NCBI RefSeq assembly: GCF_000725285.1 | Contig: NZ_CP007161.1 | Location: 915,911-979,910, forward strand | Direction of reading: 5' to 3' | Source of the DNA: Virgibacillus sp. SK37 | Lineage (GTDB): Bacteria; Bacillota; Bacilli; Bacillales; Amphibacillaceae | DNA length: 64,000 bases | In this document: piece after piece, positions 45,225 to 53,790 of the stretch | Layout of the letters: each line of letters starts with the position of its first letter | How positions within the stretch are numbered: position 1 is the first letter of the stretch | Program-made: the position numbers and the translations under genes | The notes under the pieces: generated by a model | Database searches by the model: none | Seen by the model: only the letters and a program-made list of their open reading frames with translations | What the model was told of the DNA's origin: nothing

Positions 45225-46112
45225 TTATCCCTTTGCTTCTTCTTTTTCTTCACCTTTATCGAACATGCCTTCAAACTCATCGATTTTTACATCTACTTTA
45301 GCATCATCAATTAACTTATTAATTTTCTCTTGTGCTTTAGTCGGATCTACTTTCTCGTTAAGAATTTGACGACGGATATCATCTTTTACATCTTTGTATT
45401 CGCCAACGGAATCTTCTTTTTCACGTTTGTCATTTAGCTTAATGATATGGTAACCGTGTTCTGTCTTAACTGGGTCGCTTATTTCTCCTTTTTCCATGCT
45501 ATATACAGCGTCTTCGAATTTAGGAACCATTTGACCGGTAGAGAACCATCCTAAATCGCCACCATTTTCAGCAGAACCATCTGTAGAGTATTCCTTTGCA
45601 AGTTTAGCAAAATCCCCACCATTATCAAGCTTTTTCTTTACTTCTTTGGCAGTTTCTTCATCTTCTACGAGAATATGCTGTGCTTTTAATTCTGTTTTCA
45701 TTCGATCATATTTTTCTTTCATTTCCTTCTCACTGATATCTACTCCATCAGCAAGGGCCTTCTCTTGTAATAAAGAGACACGTAATACTTCTTTAAACTG
45801 GTCTTCATCTTTGAACCCTTGTTGCTGTAGAGCCATTTCAAACTGATCGCCCAGTTGGTCCTTCATTTTTTTCAGTTCTTTATCAACTTCTTTATCACTG
45901 ACGTCATACTTGTCCTCCAGTACTTTAACAGTAACCATTTCCTGAAGTACATTTTCCCCATTTCGTTCTTTTAATTCTTGATAAAAATCTTCTTTGGATA
46001 TATTTCCTGCACTAGTTTCTACGACTGTTTTTGAATCGGATCCATCAGAGCTGCACGCTGCTAATGAAAATACTCCTGCTGTTAATGTTACAGCGATTAC
46101 TAATTTTTTCAT
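45225..46112 (-). CDS. prsA: Extracytoplasmic foldase PrsA (lipoprotein, parvulin type)
   Basis: A 295-residue lipoprotein with lipobox LAAC and acylated C20. A helical chaperone part (about 30-130) is followed by a parvulin prolyl isomerase domain (about 134-228: AQHILVEDEETAKEV, STDGSAENGGDLGWFSTGQM, GYHIIKLNDKRE) and a C-terminal helical part rich in K/E. It folds secreted proteins between membrane and wall. Single gene on the minus strand in the place expected from Bacillus. Confidence 0.95.
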   Translation of the reverse strand: MKKLVIAVTLTAGVFSLAACSSDGSDSKTVVETSAGNISKEDFYQELKERNGENVLQEMVTVKVLEDKYDVSDKEVDKELKKMKDQLGDQFEMALQQQGFKDEDQFKEVLRVSLLQEKALADGVDISEKEMKEKYDRMKTELKAQHILVEDEETAKEVKKKLDNGGDFAKLAKEYSTDGSAENGGDLGWFSTGQMVPKFEDAVYSMEKGEISDPVKTEHGYHIIKLNDKREKEDSVGEYKDVKDDIRRQILNEKVDPTKAQEKINKLIDDAKVDVKIDEFEGMFDKGEEKEEAKG

Positions 46113-46220
46113 CTAAACACTCCTAATCATATTGCATATGTAATATGCTATTGATAAATATACCATATTATGGTGTGAAAAACATAGTCCTATGTTACTT
46201 TTAAGCTCGTCTGATTTACG

Positions 46221-46430
46221 CTATATCATTGCGTTCAGAACACGAACATAAGAGCATACTAGAAGAATGACTACCATTACATTAATTACTCGAAAAACTT
46301 TATTCTGCTTTAATGTTTCCAGTTCCATTTTTACACAAAATTTATGAGTTAATGCATTAAATATAAATAAAATAATCATTGCATAGATAAGAAAAAGTAT
46401 AAAAATAAGAAAACCCCCTTCTGCCCACAT
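46221..46430 (-). CDS. Small two-helix membrane protein, unknown
   Basis: A 69-residue protein starting MWAEGGFLIF with two membrane helices (FLIFILFLIYAMIILFIFN and VINVMVVILLVCSYV). I do not recognise a family. The frame is open up to an ATG at 46460 (79 residues), but neither start has a strong site; AAAGGA lies close before the shorter one. Between prsA and yhaJ, where B. subtilis carries yhaK, but no real similarity is claimed. Confidence 0.45.
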   Translation of the reverse strand: MWAEGGFLIFILFLIYAMIILFIFNALTHKFCVKMELETLKQNKVFRVINVMVVILLVCSYVRVLNAMI

Positions 46431-46517
46431 TATCCTTTTATAACTACACAGTATATTCATAACTTTATCAAAAGATTAGGATGATGAACAGTATTTGATA
46501 AAGATTTTCTGTTAAAT

Positions 46518-46553
46518 AAGAAAAAGGATCTGGGCTAATGGGCCAGATCCTTA
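46518..46553 (-). terminator. Intrinsic terminator of the yhaJ-like gene
   Basis: On the minus strand AAGGATCTGG / CCAGATCCTT stem followed by T5, directly at the yhaJ stop. Confidence 0.8.
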
Positions 46554-47099
46554 TGGGTGAGGAGCTTTTATTAATATATCAAAACCGTCGGCACTGTTTT
46601 CAATGTAAGCTTCCCTTGGTGCCTTTAAAATATGAATCATATAGAGGTAATCAATAAAAGAAATTCCAATATGTGCTGCGGTAAATAACAAAATATATAC
46701 GGAATAATCTTTAAATATATAGCTAGCCACAATGCCTGGCACAGTAACAAAGATGGTTGGTGCAAGTGCAACGAGTAAAGAGACTTTCTTTGTTAAGTGC
46801 AATTTCGTATAATAGTTAAAAACAGGTAAGAATGTTTTTTTTCGTTTATTTATTATTTTTAATCGCTTATTCATGAAAAATAATGGTAAAATATGCATAA
46901 ATGAATGAATGGTTGGTAGTACGATCAACCCTACTAATAAGGGAAATAGACCTATGTCATTTACATGGGTACTGCCTTGAATGATCGAGATTGGTACATA
47001 GAGAAATATAAACGATAATAGACCGATCAAAAATGATACAATATTTATTCGGTTTGTTCCAAACTCTTTTGTAAGATTAATTGATTTCCAGCAGTTCAT
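46551..47099 (-). CDS. yhaJ: DUF3267 membrane protein YhaJ
   Basis: A 182-residue protein with about four to five helices (24-44, 56-76, 109-135, 137-160). DUF3267 proteins often carry an HExxH-like site; here the matching stretch is LPTIHSFMHILPL, with Ser where Glu would be, so if it is a protease relative it is inactive in that motif. ATG 47099 follows GGAGGGGTC; the longer frame to 47114 overlaps that site. Position matches yhaJ. Confidence 0.75.
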   Translation of the reverse strand: MNCWKSINLTKEFGTNRINIVSFLIGLLSFIFLYVPISIIQGSTHVNDIGLFPLLVGLIVLPTIHSFMHILPLFFMNKRLKIINKRKKTFLPVFNYYTKLHLTKKVSLLVALAPTIFVTVPGIVASYIFKDYSVYILLFTAAHIGISFIDYLYMIHILKAPREAYIENSADGFDILIKAPHP

Positions 47100-47265
47100 T
47101 TTTGACCCCTCCATTTCATTCTCTGATGTTTAATCCATATGAATGATAGTATGATTACATAAAAAAATCAATAGTTTTTTATAAACTTTTTTATAAAGAT
47201 TTTTTAAAGCTTTGGAGATTGAAAATGAAGGGCTCATAAATAGAGAGAAAAAAGGGGGCGATCAA

Positions 47266-47613
47266 TTGAGTGACAAGGGGTTGGCGGAATTCCATCTTAG
47301 CCTGATTTCAAGGATAATTGATATGAGAAGATATCCTTTTACCAGGTTAATTATGGAAAGAAATATAACGAATCCGGAATATAAGGAGTTAATGAAACTG
47401 TTAGAAGATTTAGATGATAAGTATCATACTCAGAGAAAAGAGGGGTTGCTTGATTTTAGTTCTTTACTCATTCAATTTGCAGGAATGTTAAATGAAAAAT
47501 TAGAACCAACAGAGACTATTTACGCTCTTAACCAAGAGGAAATTCATAAGGAGTTAATGTCTGAATTTATGAAGATCATCCAGCAGGAAGAAAACAAAAA
47601 TAAACGAAGGTGA
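47266..47613 (+). CDS. yhaI: DUF1878 protein YhaI
   Basis: A 115-residue helical protein (AEFHLSLISRIIDMRRYPFTRLIMERNITNPEYKELMKLLEDL) of the DUF1878/YhaI group, function unknown. The TTG at 47266 follows AAAGGGGGCG; a frame from 47212 lacks a site. It precedes a terminator, and the hpr (scoC) gene that follows yhaI in B. subtilis is absent; the opuA cassette is there instead. Confidence 0.8.
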   Translation: MSDKGLAEFHLSLISRIIDMRRYPFTRLIMERNITNPEYKELMKLLEDLDDKYHTQRKEGLLDFSSLLIQFAGMLNEKLEPTETIYALNQEEIHKELMSEFMKIIQQEENKNKRR

Positions 47614-47655
47614 CCATTCTCATATTTATTGAAGAAGGTCATCTTCGTTTTTTTA
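47601..47655 (+). terminator. Intrinsic terminator of yhaI
   Basis: ACGAAGGTGACC / GGTCATCTTCGT with one G-U pair and inner pairing, T7. Confidence 0.82.
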
Positions 47656-47730
47656 GTTGATAAGAAAGAAATTTTTTAGGTACAAAAGCTTTTTTGCTGG
47701 AAAAACGTTTCCTCCCCCCTACTTTGCTCT

Positions 47731-48213
47731 TTATTGCCTCATATTGTAAAAAAGCTCCTCGATTTGAACATGAAAATGTATAATTTCATCTAGCTTTTTA
47801 TTTAATTTTTCTTTTTCCTTACTGACGGCCTTTTTTTCCGGCGAATCCATCTCATGCCGAAGTTCCATAAGCGTATCTTTATGATGATTGGTTGAATCCA
47901 GCCACTTACTAATATAAATTGTTGAAAATGATTTGAATAGTTGAGCGTTTGCCTCATATAAGTCCTTCCTAACTCCTTTTTTCCATACCCGGGTAACTAA
48001 GTTTAAATCAAAAAGACTGCGTATACTTGTACTCATTGAGGTTTTGCTTTTACCAAGTGCCTCACTCATCTCATCCAAAGTGAGTGGGTCATCGGCAAGA
48101 TATAAATAAACAAAAAGACGGGATTCAAGTGGGGTTAAACCAAATAATTCAAGTGTCTTTGAAAATTCTATTATCATCTTATTCATTACTTCTTCAAGCT
48201 GAGGTTCCTTCAT
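47731..48213 (-). CDS. GbsR-type repressor of the opuA operon (paralogue 2)
   Basis: A 160-residue regulator with the same winged-helix core as the gene at 43223 (TPLESRLFVYLYLADDPLTLDEMSEALGKSKTSMSTSIRSLFDLNLVTRVWKKGVRKDLYEA). It is transcribed away from opuAA, with a perfect palindrome between the two. In Bacilli such proteins bind choline or glycine betaine and repress uptake or synthesis genes. Control of opuA here is inferred from position. Start ATG 48213 has TAGGGGGATTAT before it. Confidence 0.85.
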   Translation of the reverse strand: MKEPQLEEVMNKMIIEFSKTLELFGLTPLESRLFVYLYLADDPLTLDEMSEALGKSKTSMSTSIRSLFDLNLVTRVWKKGVRKDLYEANAQLFKSFSTIYISKWLDSTNHHKDTLMELRHEMDSPEKKAVSKEKEKLNKKLDEIIHFHVQIEELFYNMRQ

Positions 48214-48329
48214 ATAATCCCCCTAAACGTTGATATTTCAAGGTTACACTAAAAGAATAACTTTTAAAAATAGGTAGATAGGTAGTATTTGGGAGTAAAT
48301 AAGAGTTATTTGAAGTATTAACCTAATTT

Positions 48330-48357
48330 ATTACGTACAGTATAAACTGTACGTAAT
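48330..48357. promoter_or_regulatory. Perfect palindromic operator candidate for the GbsR-type repressor
   Basis: Arms ATTACGTACAGT and ACTGTACGTAAT, perfect over 12 bp, separated by ATAA. It lies in the 345-base gap between the divergent repressor and opuAA, about 30 bases before the candidate opuA promoter. Confidence 0.75.
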
Positions 48358-48386
48358 TTATATACAAAATCAATAGAATTTAAAGT

Positions 48387-48415
48387 TTGTGCAGTTTGTA
48401 TAAATCATTTATAGT
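48387..48415 (+). promoter_or_regulatory. Candidate sigmaA promoter of opuA
   Basis: TTGTGC, 17 bases, TATAGT. The start point would leave about 135 bases of leader before opuAA. Osmotic control cannot be read from sequence. Confidence 0.45.
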
Positions 48416-48558
48416 TATATAGTACATTCTATGGATGTTCGCTTACATACCATCTATGAATCTACGAAATATATCCTGTCATTAACTTTTCCTGTGTTAA
48501 TACTGATAGAAAAGTAGTAGGTCTATTCACATAGTACAAAAAAAGAGAGGTGAAGGTT

Positions 48559-49758
48559 TTGCCGGTTATTGAAGCAAAGAATTTATCTAAGGTGTTTGGG
48601 AAAAACCCAAAACAAGCATTAAAATTATTAGATAAAGGATATTCAAAGGAAGATATTTTAAAAGAGACAGGTAATACAGTTGGCGTTAATCGTGCCTCGT
48701 TTTCTGTAGAGGCAGGAGAAATTTTCGTTATTATGGGACTCTCCGGAAGTGGGAAATCCACGTTAGTCCGCTTATTAAATCGTCTTATTGAACCAACAGA
48801 GGGAAATATCCTAATAGATGAGCAAGATCTGTCTACAATGGATAAGAAATCCTTACGGAATGTGCGTAGAGAAAAGTTAAGTATGGTATTTCAGAAATTT
48901 GCACTATTTCCATACAGAACGATCTTACAAAATGCGGAGTTTGGTTTAGAAATCCAGAATGTAGCCAAAGAGGAACGAGAAAAAAAGGCCAAAGAGGCAC
49001 TTGAAATGGTAGGTTTAGGTGAATACATTCATCAAACGCCAGGCCAGCTTTCAGGTGGAATGCAACAACGAGTCGGTTTAGCTCGGGCGCTAGCGAACGA
49101 TCCGGAAGTACTGCTAATGGATGAAGCTTTCTCAGCATTAGATCCACTCATACGAAAAGAAATGCAAGATGAACTAATTGACTTGCAATCTACCATGAAA
49201 AAGACAATTGTCTTTATTACACATGATTTGGATGAAGCTCTACGCTTAGGTGATCGGATTGCTTTGATGAAGGATGGATCAATTGTACAGATTGGTACCC
49301 CAGAGGAAATCTTAGTGAATCCGGCAAATGATTATGTTGAAAAATTCGTTGAGGATGTAGACCGTTCCAAGGTATTAACTGCACAGCACATTATGAAAAG
49401 GCCTGAAACTGTGAATCTGGATAAACATGGGCCAAGAGTCGCTTTGGAGCGAATGAGAGAAGAAGGTTTGTCCAGTATGTATGTCATTGATAGCCAAAGA
49501 AATTTAAAAGGCTATATTACTGCAGATGATGCTTCAGAAGCTCGTAAGAAAGAAATCACCAGTTTAAAAGAGATTCTAAAGAATGACATACCCCGAGTAG
49601 AGAAGGATACATCCATGAATGATATCTTTAGTATTATTCACGATTCACCTATTCCTGTAGCAGTTGTAGAAAATGAAAAGTTAGTTGGGATTATTGTGCG
49701 TGGTGCTGTAATTGCAGCACTCTCTCAGGATGGCGAGGTGAATTTAGATGCTGAATAA
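48559..49758 (+). CDS. opuAA: Glycine betaine ABC importer ATPase with CBS domains, OpuAA
   Basis: A 399-residue ATPase. Walker A GLSGSGKST, signature LSGGMQQR, Walker B VLLMDEAFSALDP and H-loop ITHDLDEA, then two CBS domains (about 275-395), which in OpuA sense ionic strength. The N-terminal stretch KALKLLDKGYSKEDILKETG is typical of OpuAA. TTG 48559 is well spaced from AGAGAGGTG; the GTG at 48550 is inside this site. The stop overlaps opuAB. Confidence 0.93.
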   Translation: MPVIEAKNLSKVFGKNPKQALKLLDKGYSKEDILKETGNTVGVNRASFSVEAGEIFVIMGLSGSGKSTLVRLLNRLIEPTEGNILIDEQDLSTMDKKSLRNVRREKLSMVFQKFALFPYRTILQNAEFGLEIQNVAKEEREKKAKEALEMVGLGEYIHQTPGQLSGGMQQRVGLARALANDPEVLLMDEAFSALDPLIRKEMQDELIDLQSTMKKTIVFITHDLDEALRLGDRIALMKDGSIVQIGTPEEILVNPANDYVEKFVEDVDRSKVLTAQHIMKRPETVNLDKHGPRVALERMREEGLSSMYVIDSQRNLKGYITADDASEARKKEITSLKEILKNDIPRVEKDTSMNDIFSIIHDSPIPVAVVENEKLVGIIVRGAVIAALSQDGEVNLDAE

Positions 49759-50602
49759 TATGTTGGACTTTATCCCAGAGATAGCTATTGCAGAGGGAAC
49801 AGAAAAGCTTACAGATAGTATTACAGAAGCTTTTGCATTTTTATTTGAACCAATCAAGGAACATTTTGGGAGTTTTATGGAGTGGACCTCAGAAACGTTA
49901 AGTGTTATACCGCCAGTAATTATTATCATCATTGTTGCACTTTTAGCGTTTTTCCTAACTGGAAAGAAGTTTGGTCTAGCTGCATTTAGTGTGGTAGGTC
50001 TCTGGTTAATTTATAATCAGGGTCTATGGGAACAGCTAATGAGTACTTTTACGTTGGTATTATTATCAAGTATTTTATCAGTAATTATTGGTGTGCCTGT
50101 AGGTATTCTTATGTCGAAATCTAAAATAGCTGAATCAATTATCACACCTGTCTTAGATTTTATGCAGACAATGCCGGCGTTTGTTTATTTGATCCCAGCT
50201 GTAGCATTCTTCGGAATTGGTATGGTGCCAGGGGTGTTTGCATCACTCATTTTTGCCACACCACCGACTGTAAGGTTTACTAACCTGGGAATACGACAGG
50301 TATCCCGTGAATTGGTGGAAGCATCAGACGCATTTGGAAGCACAGGAGCACAAAAGTTATTTAAAGTTGAACTACCTATGGCAAAACAAACAATTATGGC
50401 CGGTATAAACCAAACAGTTATGCTAGCACTTTCTATGGTTGTTATTGCTTCCATGATTGGAGCTCCTGGTTTAGGGCGAGAAGTTCTTTCTGCCTTACAA
50501 CGTGCTCAGGTAGGTTCAGGCTTTGTCGCTGGGATTGGGATAGTAATTCTAGCAATTATTATTGATCGATTTACACAAACGGCAAATTCGAAGAAAAATT
50601 AG
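49748..50602 (+). CDS. opuAB: Glycine betaine ABC importer permease OpuAB
   Basis: A 284-residue permease with about seven helices and the EAA loop LVEASDAFGSTGAQKLFKVELP. The N-terminus carries an amphipathic stretch before the first helix (TESITEAFAFLFEPIKEHFGSFM region), as in other OpuA permeases. Two copies act with two OpuAA. The ATG overlaps the end of opuAA. Confidence 0.93.
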   Translation: MLNNMLDFIPEIAIAEGTEKLTDSITEAFAFLFEPIKEHFGSFMEWTSETLSVIPPVIIIIIVALLAFFLTGKKFGLAAFSVVGLWLIYNQGLWEQLMSTFTLVLLSSILSVIIGVPVGILMSKSKIAESIITPVLDFMQTMPAFVYLIPAVAFFGIGMVPGVFASLIFATPPTVRFTNLGIRQVSRELVEASDAFGSTGAQKLFKVELPMAKQTIMAGINQTVMLALSMVVIASMIGAPGLGREVLSALQRAQVGSGFVAGIGIVILAIIIDRFTQTANSKKN

Positions 50603-50714
50603 TGAATAACTTTTAATTAAATGGTTGTAAAAAAGAGTGTGAAAGATTAGAAGAAAAACTTACACCTAATAATTAAAAGATTCTATAAAAACAATTGAAG
50701 GGGAGTAATTAGTA

Positions 50715-51617
50715 ATGTTTAAATTTGACTGGAAAAAACTCGGAATAGCTGCTGGGTTGTCTTTATCACTAGTTGCAGCAGGATGTGGATCTGACGAAGA
50801 AGGATCAGGGGATTCTGCTGATAGTGGTTCTTCCGATGAGCAAAATAAAGAAATTGAACTAGCATACGTGGAATGGGATACAGAAGTAGCTTCCACCAAC
50901 GTGGTAAAACAAGTACTGGAAGAACAAGGATTTGATGTAACTATCACCCCACTTGATAATGCGGTAATGTGGCAATCTGTAGCAAATAATGAAACAGATG
51001 GAATGGTTGCAGCATGGTTACCTGGTACTCATGGTGACTTATATGAACAACATAAGTCTGATTTAGAAGATCTGGGAGCAAACTTGGAAGGTGCCAAAAT
51101 AGGTATGGTTGTGCCTGAGTACATGGATGTAAGTTCTATTGAAGATCTTAGTGATGAAGCTGGTAAAACGATTACGGGAATCGAGCCAGGAGCAGGGGTT
51201 GTAAAAGCAACGGAGAAAGCCACTGAAGAATATGACAATTTAGCTGACTGGGAAGTTAAAACTTCTTCTAGTGGCGCAATGGCAACTGCTTTAGGTGAAG
51301 CTGTTGAAAACGAGGAAGAGATTGTAATTACTGGATGGTCCCCACACTGGAAATTCCAAAAGTATGACCTTAAATACTTGGAAGATCCAAAAGGAGTTTA
51401 TGGGGAAGCAGAAGAAATTAAAACAATGGTACGTAAAGACCTAAAAGAAGATATGCCGCAAGCCTATAAAATCTTGGATGCTTTCCATTGGGAGCAAGCT
51501 GATATTGAAAGTGTAATGCTAGATATTCAAAATGGAACAGATCCTGAAGAAGCTGCTGCAAATTGGATTAAAGATAATCAAGATAAAGTTGATGAGTGGG
51601 TAAAAGCAGCTGAATAA
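50715..51617 (+). CDS. opuAC: Glycine betaine binding lipoprotein, lobe order swapped (OpuAC type)
   Basis: A 300-residue lipoprotein (lipobox VAAGC, C24). The mature domain starts with the lobe KEIELAYVEWDTEVAST ... AWLPGTHGDLYEQH ... IGMVVPEYMDV and continues with ITGIEPGAGVVKATEKA ... ITGWSPHWKFQKYDLKYLEDPKG. In B. subtilis OpuAC the GIDPGSG lobe comes first and the LAYVAWDSEIAST lobe last, so this protein is a circular permutation of it. Trp residues in EWDTEV, AWLPGT and GWSPHW probably form the betaine box. AAGGGGAG precedes the ATG. Likely third gene of the opuA operon. Confidence 0.9.
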   Translation: MFKFDWKKLGIAAGLSLSLVAAGCGSDEEGSGDSADSGSSDEQNKEIELAYVEWDTEVASTNVVKQVLEEQGFDVTITPLDNAVMWQSVANNETDGMVAAWLPGTHGDLYEQHKSDLEDLGANLEGAKIGMVVPEYMDVSSIEDLSDEAGKTITGIEPGAGVVKATEKATEEYDNLADWEVKTSSSGAMATALGEAVENEEEIVITGWSPHWKFQKYDLKYLEDPKGVYGEAEEIKTMVRKDLKEDMPQAYKILDAFHWEQADIESVMLDIQNGTDPEEAAANWIKDNQDKVDEWVKAAE

Positions 51618-51637
51618 TAAGCATGGTACAAAGTTTC

Positions 51638-51676
51638 AAGGCCGGATAATCGAATTTATCATTTATCCGGTCTTTT
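51638..51676 (+). terminator. Terminator between the two binding-protein genes
   Basis: AAGGCCGGATAA / TTATCCGGTCTT stem with T4; may separate or attenuate the second gene. Confidence 0.7.
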
Positions 51677-51704
51677 CTTAAATAAGGAAGAAGGAGTGGA
51701 TTAG

Positions 51705-52640
51705 TTGATAAAAAATAGTTGGAAAATAACAATAATGACATTAAGCATTGCTTTTCTATTTGTTTTGTCTGCTTGTGGATCTGATGAAAAAGATAGTGAA
51801 AGCGATGATGTGGCTGAACCAAATGAAGAAACGAATTATAGTGAAGAAGTGAACTATACGATAACTGGAATTGAGCCAGGTGCTGGCATTAGTGTGACTA
51901 CTGACAAAGCAATTGAAGAATACGATTCTTTAAAAGGATGGACTGCTAATTATTCTTCTACTGCAGCTATGGCTTCCGAGCTTGATAAAGCCATGAAAAG
52001 TGAAGAGCCGATTGTTATTACCGGCTGGAATCCACATTGGACATTTGCAAAGTATCCTGATATGAAATACTTAGAAGATCCAAAAGGTATTTATGGTGGG
52101 AAGGAAGTTATTAAGACACTAGCAAGAAACGGACTTAAAGAAGATATGCCAAATGCATATAAGCTACTCGATCAATTTAATTGGAAGGTAGAAGATATGG
52201 AAGGCATTATGTATGATGCAAAAGATAACGATGAGGAAGTAGCAGTTGCTGCGGAACGTTGGGTGGAAGAAAATCAGGACAGAGTTGATGAATGGAAAGA
52301 AGGGGTTGAAGAAGTAGACGGAAAGTCTATTGAGCTTGTATCTACACCATGGGATTCAGAAAGAGCTTCTTCCGGTGTGGTTAAGATTGCATTAGAGCAG
52401 CTTGGCTATGATGTAACTGTTACACCTGTAGACGTTGCAGTAGTATTTGAATCCATTGCAAATGGAGATGGAGATGCTACACTAGCAGCCTGGATGCCAA
52501 TTACTCATAAGGATTTTTATGATAAATATAGTGATCAATTTGATGATCTAGGTGCAAATCTAGAAGGAGCAAAGATAGGACTTGTTGTTCCATCGTATAT
52601 GGATATTGAATCTATAGAAGATCTGGAACCAGCAAACTAA
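51705..52640 (+). CDS. opuAC: Second glycine betaine binding lipoprotein, canonical OpuAC lobe order
   Basis: A 311-residue lipoprotein (lipobox LSAC, C24). It begins with VNYTITGIEPGAGISVTTDKA and GWNPHWTFAKY, and ends with IELVSTPWDSERASS ... AWMPITHKDFYDKY ... GLVVPSYMDIESIEDL, the order of B. subtilis OpuAC. The lobes are each clearly homologous to those of the preceding gene, but in opposite order. One Trp (WDTEV region) is kept as PWDSE. TTG 51705 follows AAGGAGTGG. It may deliver another betaine to the same OpuAA/AB; this is inference. Confidence 0.9.
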   Translation: MIKNSWKITIMTLSIAFLFVLSACGSDEKDSESDDVAEPNEETNYSEEVNYTITGIEPGAGISVTTDKAIEEYDSLKGWTANYSSTAAMASELDKAMKSEEPIVITGWNPHWTFAKYPDMKYLEDPKGIYGGKEVIKTLARNGLKEDMPNAYKLLDQFNWKVEDMEGIMYDAKDNDEEVAVAAERWVEENQDRVDEWKEGVEEVDGKSIELVSTPWDSERASSGVVKIALEQLGYDVTVTPVDVAVVFESIANGDGDATLAAWMPITHKDFYDKYSDQFDDLGANLEGAKIGLVVPSYMDIESIEDLEPAN

Positions 52641-52644
52641 TATA

Positions 52645-52680
52645 AAAAAAGCTGCCGTTGAATTCGGCAGCTTTTTTTAT
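52645..52680 (+). terminator. Intrinsic terminator of the opuA cassette
   Basis: Perfect 14-bp stem (52645-52658 with 52666-52679), A7 and T7. Confidence 0.88.
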
Positions 52681-52775
52681 AAGTTAATAAAGTATAAAGT
52701 TTTACCTTTATTATGTTTTATACATGAACAGTTATATCCAGTGTTTAAGCTTTTCTTCTTAAACGAGTTAATAAC

Positions 52776-53141
52776 TTAGGCCTGTTGGCTTTTCACTTTT
52801 TCTTCAAGATCCTTAAGGCTTGTTTCAATTTGTTCTAAATACTGATGAATGTTCTCCTGATGTGGTTCTACTGTTTGCTTCCACTCTTCTACTGATTTTT
52901 TCATTTCCTGTGTCAATTCTTTAATTAACGCAGCGCCTTCTTTAGAGGTTTCTGTAAGTTGTTCTTTTAAACGTAACCCATCCTGTTTAAGGTTTGCTAT
53001 CATGTCTTTCCATTCAAGTCCCTGATCTTTTACACGGCCGCGTAAATCTTTTCCTGAGGACGGCGCAGTAAGAAGAGTCGCAGCAGCGCTAATAGCACCT
53101 CCAACCATGAGTCCTAATAATAATGACTTTCCATTTGCCAT
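52776..53141 (-). CDS. yhaH: YtxH-domain protein YhaH
   Basis: A 121-residue protein with one N-terminal helix (SLLLGLMVGGAISAAATLL) and the YtxH mark TAPSSGKDLRGRVKDQ, then a long charged coiled coil. In B. subtilis YhaH is a general stress protein. ATG 53141 follows AAAGGAGAGAG; the longer frame to 53243 is not supported by a site. Position between yhaI/opuA and trpP matches yhaH. Confidence 0.85.
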   Translation of the reverse strand: MANGKSLLLGLMVGGAISAAATLLTAPSSGKDLRGRVKDQGLEWKDMIANLKQDGLRLKEQLTETSKEGAALIKELTQEMKKSVEEWKQTVEPHQENIHQYLEQIETSLKDLEEKVKSQQA

Positions 53142-53268
53142 TCCATCTCTCTCCTTTCTAACGCTTCGTAAATCTTTTTCACTTATTTTACTGTAATCAA
53201 ACATGCAAACATGTATCTTTAAAAAATCCTCTGACATACCCATGCCAGAGGATTTAATTATAACAAAT

Positions 53269-53790
53269 TCATGTAACTGTAATTGGCTGGGATCGCTTCA
53301 TTATACTTTGGACAATCGGATGAACCACAAGCATAATAATCGTATTTAAAGCTGCTGCCGGTAGTACGACTGTTATAAATAAAGCCATAAACCCACCATC
53401 CATAAGGTTAACAATAAATAGAGCTACACTTAAAAACACTGCTCCACTAACCATTGTACCTATGGCGGTTAATACAGGTGCGCTAAAATTCACATTGACT
53501 TTATTCCTTACCAGTAAGAACAGTGTTAAAAATACAAATGCTGTTATTGGTTTATCAATCAAATTTGCAATTTGTCCTCCGGGCGCTGAGGTGGTTAATG
53601 CAGAAATTACGCCGGTTACAATTGCCAGTAGTGCAACATATTTTGGTTTAGGAAATAAAATAATCCCCAAAAACATCATCGACAAAAGCATATCTGGCTT
53701 TACCCCAAACAAGATTGGTGGAACAACTGCATGCAATACAGCACCTATCCCTACAAACAGTGACAAAATGACCATAATCCTCGTATTCAT
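53269..53790 (-). CDS. trpP: Tryptophan transporter TrpP
   Basis: A 173-residue membrane protein with five helices and the TrpP pattern (GIGAVLHAVVPPILFGVKPDMLLSMMFLGI, TSAPGGQIANLIDKPITAF). It imports tryptophan. Its ribosome binding site is GAGGAGAGG within a periodic NAG array (53780-53824), which is how TRAP blocks translation of trpP in B. subtilis when tryptophan is plentiful. Confidence 0.92.
   Translation of the reverse strand: MNTRIMVILSLFVGIGAVLHAVVPPILFGVKPDMLLSMMFLGIILFPKPKYVALLAIVTGVISALTTSAPGGQIANLIDKPITAFVFLTLFLLVRNKVNVNFSAPVLTAIGTMVSGAVFLSVALFIVNLMDGGFMALFITVVLPAAALNTIIMLVVHPIVQSIMKRSQPITVT

Noticed and set aside
46551-47099. Active zinc metalloprotease
   Set aside because: The HExxH-like place reads HSFMH, without the catalytic Glu.
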